The notes below the pieces were generated by a model that was given only the letters and a program-made list of their open reading frames with translations, had not been told where the DNA came from and searched no databases. A program made the translations under genes and the position numbers. Below, in pieces: positions 53,166 to 62,136 of a DNA stretch of 64,000 nt (its first letter is position 1; each line of letters begins with the position of its first letter). Source of the stretch: Stentor roeselii (Eukaryota > Ciliophora > Heterotrichea > Heterotrichida > Stentoridae); contig RSEH01000125.1 of the NCBI GenBank assembly GCA_006503475.1, positions 1-64,000 of the forward strand. The letters run 5' to 3'.

Positions 53166-54857
53166 CTATTGAAATTTATGATTTATGGATTTTCTTTCTT
53201 TTAACTTGTTTTCTATGTAAATAAAGGCTGGGTGGTGGTATTCAAGATTTTTCATGTTTTTTATCCCTACAAAAAAAACATAATTGACTAAATGCTTGTC
53301 TAAGGAAGCTTTATCCTGATATAATTTATCATAAATTTCATCGATCAGTTCCTTATCGAAATTTTCAGGTTTTGAAAGAACTAACAGCATCTTGCAAATG
53401 TATTTATCAAAATTGAAATGAAAAAACTTTTTATAATTAAGTTTCATGTACTTTCTTAAAACCTCCCAAAGCTCTCTTGAGACCTGATATCGAAAAGGTA
53501 AAGAAGTGATCAAATCACGTAAGCTGACGAAACTCAGTTTAGTCAATAAAGAATTATTATAGACCAAGTATTGAGAATCAGATAATTTTATGTAGTAAAT
53601 ATGAGAAGGTCTTTTTTCTTCTATTGTATCTGGTTTTTCAGCATTTATTATTTTATTGCAGAGATATTCATGAGGTGACCTTATTGGCATGCTGTAAGAG
53701 AAAAAATGAATAAACGACGATATATTTTGATAATTCAAGTATTCGGTAAACCTGAAAAAAGACTCTTCAACTTCTAAAAGAAAGTCTTCATGAATCACCT
53801 GGTCCATGTTTTTCAGAATTGAGAGAATTTCTAAAAGATTTTTGTACTCGATGAATGAAAGATTTTTTATGTTGCTTTGATATCTAGAGGCTATCTTCGA
53901 GGCGGAGGAGTAGGAGCTGTTTGAATGAAGGATTGTATCGAAGAGTTTTAAAGCTTGAGAAGGGTTTAAATTGTCTTTGTCTTCGCAGATTGACTCTATA
54001 AGTGTATTGAAGATATTTTCATTGTACCTCAGCTTAAAAAACATGCAGGCGAATTCGTATCTTGAGTTTAGTGAAAAATTTAAAATTTGTTTAATGTCAG
54101 GAGAAATTGATTGGTACTTTATCTGAAAGTAAAAATAATGAATACTGGTGCTTTTGTGTTTTTCTTGGTTTAGTCTCTGTATTAATCCAGGTGGATGACT
54201 AATTAAATAATGGTCACAAATGAAAACTAGCACTGAAAGTTCATCATTTGTAAAATAGGAAAGGGCATTTTCAGTCAAATTTGAAAGTTTATGAATCCAA
54301 AGGTGACTAGTCACTGATACCAGCCCCATGTTATTATAAGCCAATAAAATCCTTATTAAGTCGGAGGGTTCAAAAGACCATAAGAAATCCCAAATAAGTT
54401 CATCATAAAATTCCCAGATAGGCCAGTCCTTTGTGCAGTGATAGCAAAGAATTTCATATATTTTCGAAATATAATGAAGGTCTACCTTTCCATTCACTAT
54501 AAGTCTTTGTGTGTCATTCTTCAGTGATTCAGAAAAGCTTTCAATGGCAAGTTTATCTTGAAACTTATACATTTGATTAAACAGTTCTTCGAATGACTCA
54601 CCCTTGTAGGCCTCAACTGCTGAATTTGTAGTTTTCTGCCCTTCAGTCAATCCTAGGACACTACTTGTTAGAGAAATTTTATCAAATTCAAATGGGCTCT
54701 CATAAGGCTTTCTAAAATTCTTCTGAATCCATTCAGGGTTGTTAAGCACTTTAACCGCTTCATCAAACTGCTTTCTATTGATGGATGAATTCGACTGTCT
54801 TGCATAGTGAGACAGAGGAAAATAGTAATCAATAAACGACAGTCTGAATGGCTTCAT
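53166..54857 (-). CDS. unknown helical protein with mitochondrial-type N-terminus
   Basis: 563 aa. MKPFRLSFIDYYFPLSHYAR is rich in aromatic and basic residues with no acid before Asp9, suggesting organelle targeting. The body is all-helical with repeat-like segments (IYEILCYHCTKDWPIWEFYD, IRILLAYNNMGLVSVTSHLW, ALSYFTNDELSVLVFICDHY) that recall helical-repeat organellar RNA-binding proteins (FASTK/OPR type), but I see no RAP domain. Codon use is unusually AT-rich. I chose ATG 54857, as an earlier in-frame start would overlap the facing gene. Confidence 0.8.
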   Translation of the reverse strand: MKPFRLSFIDYYFPLSHYARQSNSSINRKQFDEAVKVLNNPEWIQKNFRKPYESPFEFDKISLTSSVLGLTEGQKTTNSAVEAYKGESFEELFNQMYKFQDKLAIESFSESLKNDTQRLIVNGKVDLHYISKIYEILCYHCTKDWPIWEFYDELIWDFLWSFEPSDLIRILLAYNNMGLVSVTSHLWIHKLSNLTENALSYFTNDELSVLVFICDHYLISHPPGLIQRLNQEKHKSTSIHYFYFQIKYQSISPDIKQILNFSLNSRYEFACMFFKLRYNENIFNTLIESICEDKDNLNPSQALKLFDTILHSNSSYSSASKIASRYQSNIKNLSFIEYKNLLEILSILKNMDQVIHEDFLLEVEESFFRFTEYLNYQNISSFIHFFSYSMPIRSPHEYLCNKIINAEKPDTIEEKRPSHIYYIKLSDSQYLVYNNSLLTKLSFVSLRDLITSLPFRYQVSRELWEVLRKYMKLNYKKFFHFNFDKYICKMLLVLSKPENFDKELIDEIYDKLYQDKASLDKHLVNYVFFVGIKNMKNLEYHHPAFIYIENKLKERKSINHKFQ

Positions 54858-54870
54858 ATAAAGATTTATT
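54858..54870. promoter_or_regulatory. 13-bp spacer between two divergent start codons
   Basis: Plus strand CAT-ATAAAGATTTATT-ATG. With the T of CAT it forms TATAAAG towards the plus-strand gene. No room for two separate promoters. Confidence 0.7.
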
Positions 54871-56268
54871 ATGAATATCACCGAATCGGATGAAGGAGCA
54901 ACTGGAAGAATCATTCATCCCTTGCCTGCAGGACTCCGACCGCCTATTAGGACATTAGAAGTTTATCGAGAGGTGCTATTAGACTGGGTTCAAAAAGCAA
55001 CCGCTTACATGATTTTCTTTGTTGTTCTTCAAATCGCTATTTTGACTGGATCTGCTGTGGATGCATGTTTTATTCCTTTATTTGGACTCAATTTGAAAGT
55101 GGGTCTTATTTATATATGCAAAAATCGAAGTGGTAGGATTATTGAACTGATTTGTTCTAAAGAAGTTATTGATGAATTTTCTAGTGCTTTATTTAAGATT
55201 CTTTTGTTGGTTCATATGAATGGGAGACCTTTCAACACGATTTTCATCATAATACCAATCGTTTTTTCTTTATTAAATCAATTATTTCACAAACCTTCTA
55301 AGTCAGAAGAATGTTTGTATTTGACCTGGCTTATCATAACAATATGCAAAGGACTTTTCTTATTGACAGTATTGAACGTTTCATTGAAAGAAGAATCAAT
55401 TTTAAATTGGACCATGGCGGGGGTCTTTTGGCCAGTTTACATTGGAATCTGCATCTGCGGGGTGTTGATTGTCGGAATAATTCTATTTACATTAGGCTCA
55501 GTCCTGTCGTGGGCAAGCGAAGAAGTGACGACGAAAGAGTTAGTATCAACTATTTGGCTTCTATTTATGATTGTCGGTATTACTTTAAGCCTGGTTTGTC
55601 TCTGCATGGCCGCAGTCGGAGTGGACAGCTTCGGCTTGGGGAAATACTTTTGTGTTTTACCTGCTTCTGTTCTGCTCGTCTTCATAATAACCACTTGCAT
55701 CAACCTTAAATCAATCGTCGATTGGTGGGTCATGTTTTTCACCCAAAATAACGCAGTCGATAGTCTCGAATTCGACCAACCGAGTCAAGACCTTCCTGAA
55801 CAATCAAGCATTCAAAGTCGGATTATCTCAGAAGTAAAAAAAGCTCCAAAGTTCTTGATGCGAATTTCAAGCAACTACTTCAAACCAGCTGAAAACCCAG
55901 AAAATCCTTTAAAAAGAACTGAAAGTCTTAAAGAGACCAGTATCGAAATAACTGTAATTCCCCGAAGGACCTTCAGCGGTCCTTCCATTTTCGAAGACAT
56001 CAGCGAAAAGCACTCATCAAGCAGTTCATCACAAAAGATATGCGAAATGTGCTGTGAAAATAATTGCAACGCTGTGATAATGGAATGCGGTCACGGTGGA
56101 ATTTGCTATGAATGCAGTTTAGAACTATGGAAAACTACTGGTTTCTGTCATATGTGCAGAGGAAACATTTCACAAGTTCTTCAAATTGAAGGGTTTAAAG
56201 AAAAGGTCGTCAAAGTAAAGTCGACTACTCGAGCTGTTTATGAAACTGATGTTGTCAATGCACATTAG
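54871..56268 (+). CDS. multi-TM RING-finger protein, probable E3 ubiquitin ligase
   Basis: 465 aa. Residues ~25-300 hold about seven hydrophobic helices (TAYMIFFVVLQIAILTGSAV, FNTIFIIIPIVFSLL, FWPVYIGICICGVLIVGIIL, STIWLLFMIVGITLSLVCLC, ASVLLVFIITTCI). A polar linker precedes a C-terminal RING of C3HC4 type: CEMCCENNCNAVIMECGHGG, then CYECSLELW and CHMCRGNI. The RING-HC form resembles that of MGRN/IAP-like ligases. It faces tail-to-tail a UBC7-type E2 gene 32 bp away; a working pair is possible but unproven. Confidence 0.85.
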   Translation: MNITESDEGATGRIIHPLPAGLRPPIRTLEVYREVLLDWVQKATAYMIFFVVLQIAILTGSAVDACFIPLFGLNLKVGLIYICKNRSGRIIELICSKEVIDEFSSALFKILLLVHMNGRPFNTIFIIIPIVFSLLNQLFHKPSKSEECLYLTWLIITICKGLFLLTVLNVSLKEESILNWTMAGVFWPVYIGICICGVLIVGIILFTLGSVLSWASEEVTTKELVSTIWLLFMIVGITLSLVCLCMAAVGVDSFGLGKYFCVLPASVLLVFIITTCINLKSIVDWWVMFFTQNNAVDSLEFDQPSQDLPEQSSIQSRIISEVKKAPKFLMRISSNYFKPAENPENPLKRTESLKETSIEITVIPRRTFSGPSIFEDISEKHSSSSSSQKICEMCCENNCNAVIMECGHGGICYECSLELWKTTGFCHMCRGNISQVLQIEGFKEKVVKVKSTTRAVYETDVVNAH

Positions 56269-56300
56269 TCTGACTTTTCGCATTAAAATTAGTCTAAACA

Positions 56301-56804
56301 TTAAAGGTTTTCTACTGATTTTTGTGCTAGTCTTCGGACTTTACGCAGGTAACCTTGCTTGTCGTCTCGGAGGTGGATTGCAGCATCGAGGTTTGCAGGA
56401 GAGTCTAAATTAGGGTCGTTTAGCATTGAGGAGACTGAGTGGAGAATCGCTTCGACTCCTAGAATTGGTCTCCATCTTTCTGCTGAGGGTTCAAGAGGGT
56501 TTAACACATCGTCACCTGGAGCATGAAGAATCGAAATACAAACTCTTCCATCCGGATAAATATTAGGATGCCACATTTCAGTCTCAAAAACCATCTCAGG
56601 TGGAGAGTTCGGATAGTTATTTGGAAATTTGAGCCTAGCCAAGAAGAAGCCTCCTTCATAAGGCGTGTCTTCAGGTCCAGGGAAAGATACAGTCCATTCG
56701 AACCAGTTGTCATCTTTCAAGCCGACCGAAAACCCACAGTCTTCATTTTGCGAAAGTTCTCGCATTTCGTTTCGTAGCCGGGCTATAGCATAACCTTCGA
56801 CCAT
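56301..56804 (-). CDS. UBE2G: ubiquitin-conjugating enzyme E2, UBC7/UBE2G type
   Basis: 167 aa. Complete UBC fold with FPGPEDTPYEGGFF, FPNNYPNSPPEMVF and active-site Cys89 in HPNIYPDGRVCISIL. The ~13-residue acidic loop after the Cys (HAPGDDVLNPLEPSAERW) is diagnostic of the UBC7/UBE2G/CDC34 group. In other eukaryotes UBE2G1/2 builds K48 chains, often with membrane RING ligases in ER-associated degradation. All catalytic positions are present. Confidence 0.95.
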   Translation of the reverse strand: MVEGYAIARLRNEMRELSQNEDCGFSVGLKDDNWFEWTVSFPGPEDTPYEGGFFLARLKFPNNYPNSPPEMVFETEMWHPNIYPDGRVCISILHAPGDDVLNPLEPSAERWRPILGVEAILHSVSSMLNDPNLDSPANLDAAIHLRDDKQGYLRKVRRLAQKSVENL

Positions 56805-56854
56805 ATTTTTGTTTGTGTCAAGTTAAACTCCTTATTTTAAAGATTATTTAACAG

Positions 56855-57478
56855 CTACTCCTTCTCCTGCTCTTCTAAGTCTCCTACAAAAACCTCTTGA
56901 TTATTTTCATGATCATATTGAAAAGACCCTTCTTCAATTTCTTCTTGAATCACGATAATCTCACAATTTTCATCAACTTTTTTCTTTTTTTTTGAAGACT
57001 TTTGGTCTTCTTTAGTAGAATTTCCCTGATTTTTCGATTTAGAAGCATTTTCATCACTATAAGAATAATTCCCAACTCCTAAAGTGACATAACAAATATT
57101 CGGCATACAATTGCAAAGAAAATTTAAAATATTTCCAAGACATCGAATTCTCATCATCCAAAACATTTGAAACCATCCTGAAAACCAAGTAATTGATTCA
57201 GAGCAGTTGAAAACTTTGAGACAGTTTTCTTCCATCGATTCACAAGCTGAGTTGTTGAAGATTTTGTTGCAGTCTGTATCTGTGCACTTCCAACAAGCGC
57301 AGAGGACGTTGGATAAACATGTGCAGTCCATTGATGTGCATGATTCTTTCAGGCAGTGACACATTCCTGAAAGGCAGTGACCTGGAATTTCGTAGCATTT
57401 TGAACAACATAAACCAAGGCAATCGCAAAAGTTTTGGTTGCAACAACAACAGAGAATCTGAACTAGACAGTCGTCCAT
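56855..57478 (-). CDS. cysteine-rich protein, 28 Cys in 207 aa
   Basis: Not recognised. The first ~130 residues contain 27 Cys in CC, CxC, CxxC and CxxxC groups (MDDCLVQILCCCCNQNFCDC; LCCSKCYEIPGHCLSGMCHC). A hydrophobic stretch (ITWFSGWFQMFWMMRIRCLG) may be a membrane segment. Cys remain frequent up to PNICYVTLGV. The C-terminal third is charged and Cys-poor (a Lys run, then acidic IQEEIEEGSF...). It begins with no signal peptide, so palmitoylated or metal-binding Cys are more likely than disulfides. Stop is TAG. Confidence 0.8.
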   Translation of the reverse strand: MDDCLVQILCCCCNQNFCDCLGLCCSKCYEIPGHCLSGMCHCLKESCTSMDCTCLSNVLCACWKCTDTDCNKIFNNSACESMEENCLKVFNCSESITWFSGWFQMFWMMRIRCLGNILNFLCNCMPNICYVTLGVGNYSYSDENASKSKNQGNSTKEDQKSSKKKKKVDENCEIIVIQEEIEEGSFQYDHENNQEVFVGDLEEQEKE

Positions 57479-57515
57479 TATATTTGATATATCCTATAAA
57501 AAGCTTCAAGAATCG

Positions 57516-58529
57516 CTATTTATTAAAATCACTTGGGTCAAATAGTTCTAATAGACCTTCTAGATTGAATATTGAGGAAAGTTCTAATGGAAAATAGTCG
57601 AAATTTGATGGGATTTCTAACTTTTTCAGGACTTCATCACTCGACTGAATAAAAAACTCATGACTAACCTTTAAACTAGCCGAGTTTTTCTGCAAGACAA
57701 AAGAAACATTAACTCCAGAGTCTCCTTTTTTCCCAACCACAACAACACTAAACGGTAAAAAAAGTGCTTTTTCACTCCTTTTACAAATTTTATTCCTAGC
57801 AATAAGTGCCTTAAGTGCAAGATACTTCTCAGTAAGTTCTTTCAATTTCTTAATTTTCTCAACAGCAGGATTCGGTACCTTTCTAACCACCTGTACCTTT
57901 TTATTCTCCTTTTCAAGTACCCCAACAGAAATCAATACATTAAGTGCATCATAAACCCTTCTCCTGATATTTTTCTCATCTCGTGCTTCGCCTTCACTAT
58001 CCTCAGTCTCTTTAACAAGTTGATCCGCGATTTCTTGATAAGTGGAACTTCCTAGTTTTTCAACAATTTCCTTTACTTTCCAACTAAGCATTTTTAACCC
58101 GTTTTTCGACCTGACAGTTGTTTTAGGCACAGGAGTCCGAGGCTTACTTGGACTGGCTTTTGTGTAGTCACTCCATAAGGATGTCAGTGAAGCCACTTCG
58201 AATAAGTCGCTTGATGCAAGGTTCAAGTCTGCCGGGGTGGAAAAAAGACTGACTTGACTGTCGAAGTAACTTTGTGAGTAGTTTAAGGAAAAATTGTCTA
58301 ACTCGTGGAAGTCTTGGAGGTACTCGCTTTCTAGAAGACTTTGGATTGACTTGCTTGGGATCTGGCTTGAAAAAGGAAAATTCAAATAGGAGTAGATTTT
58401 GGTTAGACGGGCATCTGATATTGTCTTGCAGTGGTACTTTGAAAGGATTAGGTCACCATATTCTTGACTTTGGAGATCATAGATCATGTCTTTGATGTGC
58501 TCTGGGCATATTACACTCGAGTCGAACAT
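57516..58529 (-). CDS. TFDP: DP (E2F dimerisation partner) transcription factor
   Basis: 337 aa. The winged-helix DNA-binding domain (~140-220) has GLKMLSWKVKEIVEKLGSST, YQEIADQLVKE and the DP-specific DEKNIRRRVYDALNVLISVG. A leucine-rich helix follows (VEKIKKLKELTEKYLALKAL), then a DP-type C-terminal domain. DP pairs with E2F proteins to control S-phase genes. DPs read DQKNIRRRVYDALNV where E2Fs read RRIYDITNV, which supports DP over E2F. I chose ATG 58529; the frame is open a further nine codons upstream (GTG). Confidence 0.92.
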   Translation of the reverse strand: MFDSSVICPEHIKDMIYDLQSQEYGDLILSKYHCKTISDARLTKIYSYLNFPFSSQIPSKSIQSLLESEYLQDFHELDNFSLNYSQSYFDSQVSLFSTPADLNLASSDLFEVASLTSLWSDYTKASPSKPRTPVPKTTVRSKNGLKMLSWKVKEIVEKLGSSTYQEIADQLVKETEDSEGEARDEKNIRRRVYDALNVLISVGVLEKENKKVQVVRKVPNPAVEKIKKLKELTEKYLALKALIARNKICKRSEKALFLPFSVVVVGKKGDSGVNVSFVLQKNSASLKVSHEFFIQSSDEVLKKLEIPSNFDYFPLELSSIFNLEGLLELFDPSDFNK

Positions 58530-59303
58530 ATGGTTTATGTGGAAAGCTTTTTTCACACTTTATGGTTCTTGGATATTTTTGGAGTTTGGACTTTTCTTGT
58601 GATTTTGTTTTTGGATATTTTATTTATTTGGTAGAAGTTTCATACTTACAGAGGTTTTTTGGATTTGATTAGAAAATTATATGGTTGTTTGGAGAGTTTT
58701 TGGAATTTAGGAGTTTTTAGTTTGAGTTTTTTGAGGGTTAAGGGATATTTTTTAAATGTTAAAATATATATCATGGAAATTTTAAGACTTAATTTAAGGG
58801 TTTTTCATTTTGGTAGAGTTTTTTTCATAGATTGGCACTTTTATCAAAAATTTATTGTTTTAATTAGATTATGTGTCCGTTATGTGCTTAATCATGTGTG
58901 AATCAAATTTCTTGATTGGGAGTGAAAGAGATAATATAGTGTTTGTTTTAGAAGTGCACGAAGCAAGTTCATTAAGTATAACTTTCCAGAACTTTATAAT
59001 TCCTCTAAACGATAACCAACAATAAAAATCACAAAATCATAAAAAACCTTCTCTAAAACACAAACCCATGACTTAAAGACTCCCTACATCAATCCAAGTA
59101 ATTAAAATAACAAAAACTCATCTCTCCTAATCCCTCATCACTAGCAATCACAATAAAACAAACCTTCATCCATACACAATATCCAAATTCAACATCATCC
59201 AAACCCTTCACCTTTCACCCAAAATCCCAAAACCATTAACCATCCTAAAAAATCTTAAAAAAATCACATCATCCTACAATAATCCTTGTCGCCTTATCTA
59301 AAT
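58530..59303. other. 774-bp intergenic region with two opposed skewed leaders
   Basis: The left part (~58530-58800), upstream of the minus-strand DP gene, is G/T-rich with few C. The right part (~59000-59303), upstream of the plus-strand gene, is A/C-rich with very few G. Each is therefore G-poor on the coding strand of its own gene. No coding or RNA gene seen. Confidence 0.65.
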
Positions 59304-60149
59304 ATGACACTAAACATCGAGTTAAAAAAAATCCTCAGCACATTCGAGTCAATCAAGCAAGAACTCTCAACATCATTGAAAACAAGTCAGCCCCTTTCCT
59401 CAAAAGAGGCTCAGAACCAGCTGAGCATTCGAGAAATTCAACTGAAAACAGTTCTCGAAATATCAGAAAAGCTGATAAACGAATTCTTGTCAAAGTCTTC
59501 TTCAAGTCTCTGCAACTCAGTTGAAAACCAGGACGAAATGATTCAAAAGTATTCAAAACTTGTCAGTCAATATGAGACAGCTGAAGAAGCAGTCAGACTT
59601 TACAGGGAAGATCTCCTTCTTTGTAAGGCTGAAAATGAAAGATTAGCAAAAAGTGTTGGGAATAACAATTTGTTTAGTGTTGAAGTATATGAAAGTGAAA
59701 TACAAGACTTGAGGAAGGAACTTAAGGAAAAAGTAGATGAATTGCAGAGTAAGGGATAGATAGAAAAAGTGGGGAAATTGGAATTGATGAACTCTCATAA
59801 AAAGTTTATAGAGATTCAGAATAAATATCTTATTGTCAAGGACCAGTCTCACTCATACAAAAAGAAAATCGAAGAACTAGAAGATGTTATCCGAAAAAAT
59901 CATGAACATAAAAAAGTGACCGAACAAAAATACTTCGAATTAGTCAACACTCATAAAAAAATGTTCACCTACATCGAAAAACTCGAGGTAAAAGTAAAGA
60001 AATTCCAAGACAAGCATACAAAATCCCACAATTTCACTTCAGACTCAATCTCACGTGAAAATTCTTTAAGTTTTTATTCAAGAGTCACAGACGAGTCACG
60101 GTCAATCACCTTATCAATAACAGGGCCGACGATGGTATTTTCATTATAG
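59304..60149 (+). CDS. coiled-coil protein, unknown, one 15-nt intron
   Basis: Exons 59304-59748 and 59764-60149 give 276 aa. It is mostly coiled coil (MTLNIELKKILSTFESIKQE, YETAEEAVRLYREDLLLCKA, VYESEIQDLRKELKEKVDEL, SHSYKKKIEELEDVIRKNHE), ending in a Ser-rich tail (SRENSLSFYSRVTDESRSIT). The heptads continue smoothly across the splice. No known domain; a structural role is likely. An ATG 18 nt after an in-frame TTG is taken as start. Confidence 0.85.
59749..59763 (+). other. 15-nt intron
   Basis: GTAAGGGATAGATAG, phase 1, A at position 10, in-frame TAG. Confidence 0.9.
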
Positions 60150-60266
60150 AATAATAATTAGAATACGGATTTTCATTGACTCTGTCAAGTTTACATACTT
60201 CCAGGTACAAATATCCTTCCCTTTAATTATTAAAGAATTTGATTAGGTTAAGCAAAGTTCTTAGTA

Positions 60267-60542
60267 TTAAATTTGATGTTCACGCTTGTGAGAGCCAAGT
60301 TTCGCTTTGTGACGAAATCTCATATTGCATATGCTGCATCGATATGGTTTCGAGTTAGTGTGAATCAAGTAATGCTCTTTGAGATTCGTCGAATTTATGA
60401 AAGTTTTGAAACAAAATTTACATTGCGTTTTTCGCTTCAACAAATGGGAAATGTTGATGTGTCTCTTCAAATTTTGCTTGCTCATGTATTCCTTGTGACA
60501 GTTTTGGTACATGCAGCAAAAGACCTCGATTTTGAATTCCAT
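60267..60542 (-). CDS. small C2H2 zinc-finger protein, 91 aa
   Basis: Three C2H2 fingers fill the protein: CMYQNCHKEYMSKQNLKRH, CKFCFKTFINSTNLKEH and CSICNMRFRHKAKLGSH, each closed by a second His 3-4 residues on. The linker HTNSKPYRC resembles the TGEKP(Y/F)xC linker of DNA-binding arrays, so sequence-specific DNA binding is plausible. TATAAAAATG start context. Complete despite its small size. Confidence 0.85.
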   Translation of the reverse strand: MEFKIEVFCCMYQNCHKEYMSKQNLKRHINISHLLKRKTQCKFCFKTFINSTNLKEHYLIHTNSKPYRCSICNMRFRHKAKLGSHKREHQI

Positions 60543-61284
60543 TTTTATAAAGTTTTATTTTGGATTGTAAAAAAACGATATGCTGGCAAATACTGATTTT
60601 GGACTCTGAGAAAATTTATTTAAATATGAAGATTTTATAATTTTTTTTCATAGGATAACTCGATTTTATTGTTGGGTTGATGATAAAGTGTTAATTAGAC
60701 TATATTGGCTTTAAATACAGATAAAAAACTCCTTAATTAATTATTTCAAAAATTAAGGATCATAAGTCTTCATGCTTAAAATATCGAAAAATGTACTTAT
60801 ATCAAAATCAATGAAATTTTATCCAAATTCCTTATCTAGATTAGTATAATATAATAAATGATGCTTAATTTAAAATCGATCTTGAATAGTGAAATCCTTC
60901 CTGTAAATAATACCAAGATTCAACTCTTCAATAAAATATATTTCTAAGCTCTATATAATACCTTTTATCCAAAAAACTTAAGATGAAACTATATAAATAA
61001 CTATATAAATACCATAAAACTCATAAAAATCATCTCATGACAAGAAAATAAATCCATTGAATTTGATGAAACATAATAAATTTCAAATTCTCATGAAATT
61101 CGCCCTTATTCATAAAAACCCATAAAATTCAATTTTTCTCTTCGATCCTTCAGCTAGTCATAATCTCAACTTCATATCAATCCAGCCTATCCCCTAAAAA
61201 CTTAAAATTAACCAAAATCATCCTAAAACTAATCCCTAAAAAGGAAAATCCATCAAAACCCTCTAAAATAAACCGTCAAAATTA
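60543..61284. other. 742-bp AT-rich intergenic region
   Basis: No gene seen. It serves as the common upstream region of two divergent genes. The right ~200 bp is A/C-rich and G-poor. Confidence 0.55.
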
Positions 61285-61968
61285 ATGAATACCAGTCAAG
61301 ACTTCAAAGAACAAATGCGTCTAACTGAAGCTAAAAAATTCCGAAAACAAGCCGAAGAAGACTTTCGAGTCCTCTCAAATCGAATCACCTTACTTCGCCT
61401 AGAAGAGCAAAAAGCGATGAAAAAAATCGAAGAAACTCGTCGAAAAGCTCAAGAAATTGTCTTCTCTCGAAACAGGAACCTGGAAGAAATGAAAAAAAGA
61501 GAAGAAAGCCGACGTAGAAGAGAAGAAGATCAAAACAGGCGCATGGAGCAAAATAAAAACTTTAAAACAACGAATCAGTCTTTAAGGGTCCAAGCAAATC
61601 AAATAAAATTCAGCCAAATCTTCAACGAAGTTCAAATGATGAAGGAAAAAAAGAAGAGGGATTTAAAAACCATTGAAGCAAATAGAACTCTTGAAATGGC
61701 TCAAAAGATTTGCATGAAAAACTTGATAAAAAATCAACAGTTTGATGCGAAGGAAAAAATCAAAAGAATTCAAGAGGATAAGTTTTATAAGGCTCGGGTT
61801 GAAGTTGATAAAAAAATTGACAAGGAAATTATACTTAAGAAAGAAAGAGATGAAGAAATTGCTAGAATGGAGCAGGAGGAATTAGAATTAATTCAAAGGC
61901 TTCAACATACACAGTTGATGCAGAAAACTGCTTTTGAGGATTTGGAATCAGCTATGAATGGAATGTAA
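61285..61968 (+). CDS. Arg/Lys/Glu-rich coiled-coil protein, 227 aa
   Basis: One long highly charged helix from start to end (QMRLTEAKKFRKQAEEDFRV, MKKREESRRRREEDQNRRME, EEIARMEQEELELIQRLQHT). The composition is like axonemal or basal-body filament proteins (trichohyalin/meiosis-specific type), but no family signature is seen. Start follows a G-poor tract (ACCGTCAAAATTAATG). Confidence 0.82.
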   Translation: MNTSQDFKEQMRLTEAKKFRKQAEEDFRVLSNRITLLRLEEQKAMKKIEETRRKAQEIVFSRNRNLEEMKKREESRRRREEDQNRRMEQNKNFKTTNQSLRVQANQIKFSQIFNEVQMMKEKKKRDLKTIEANRTLEMAQKICMKNLIKNQQFDAKEKIKRIQEDKFYKARVEVDKKIDKEIILKKERDEEIARMEQEELELIQRLQHTQLMQKTAFEDLESAMNGM

Positions 61969-62136
61969 GTAGTTGTTGTTAATCAGAAGTTAAATAGTTT
62001 TTGATGTTTAGGTGAAGGTTTTTGGTTAAAAGTGGCAGTTAGACTGTTATTCATGAAGAAATGTTGAAATTTAATAGTAGAAGGTTAATAATGTTTAGGT
62101 GATGTTATTTGTTTTAAAGGATTAATAATGAGACCT

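Noticed and set aside
58659-58901. 80-codon frame upstream of the DP gene
   Set aside because: Phe/Leu/Gly-rich frame created by the G/T-rich strand of the leader; no similarity to a protein.
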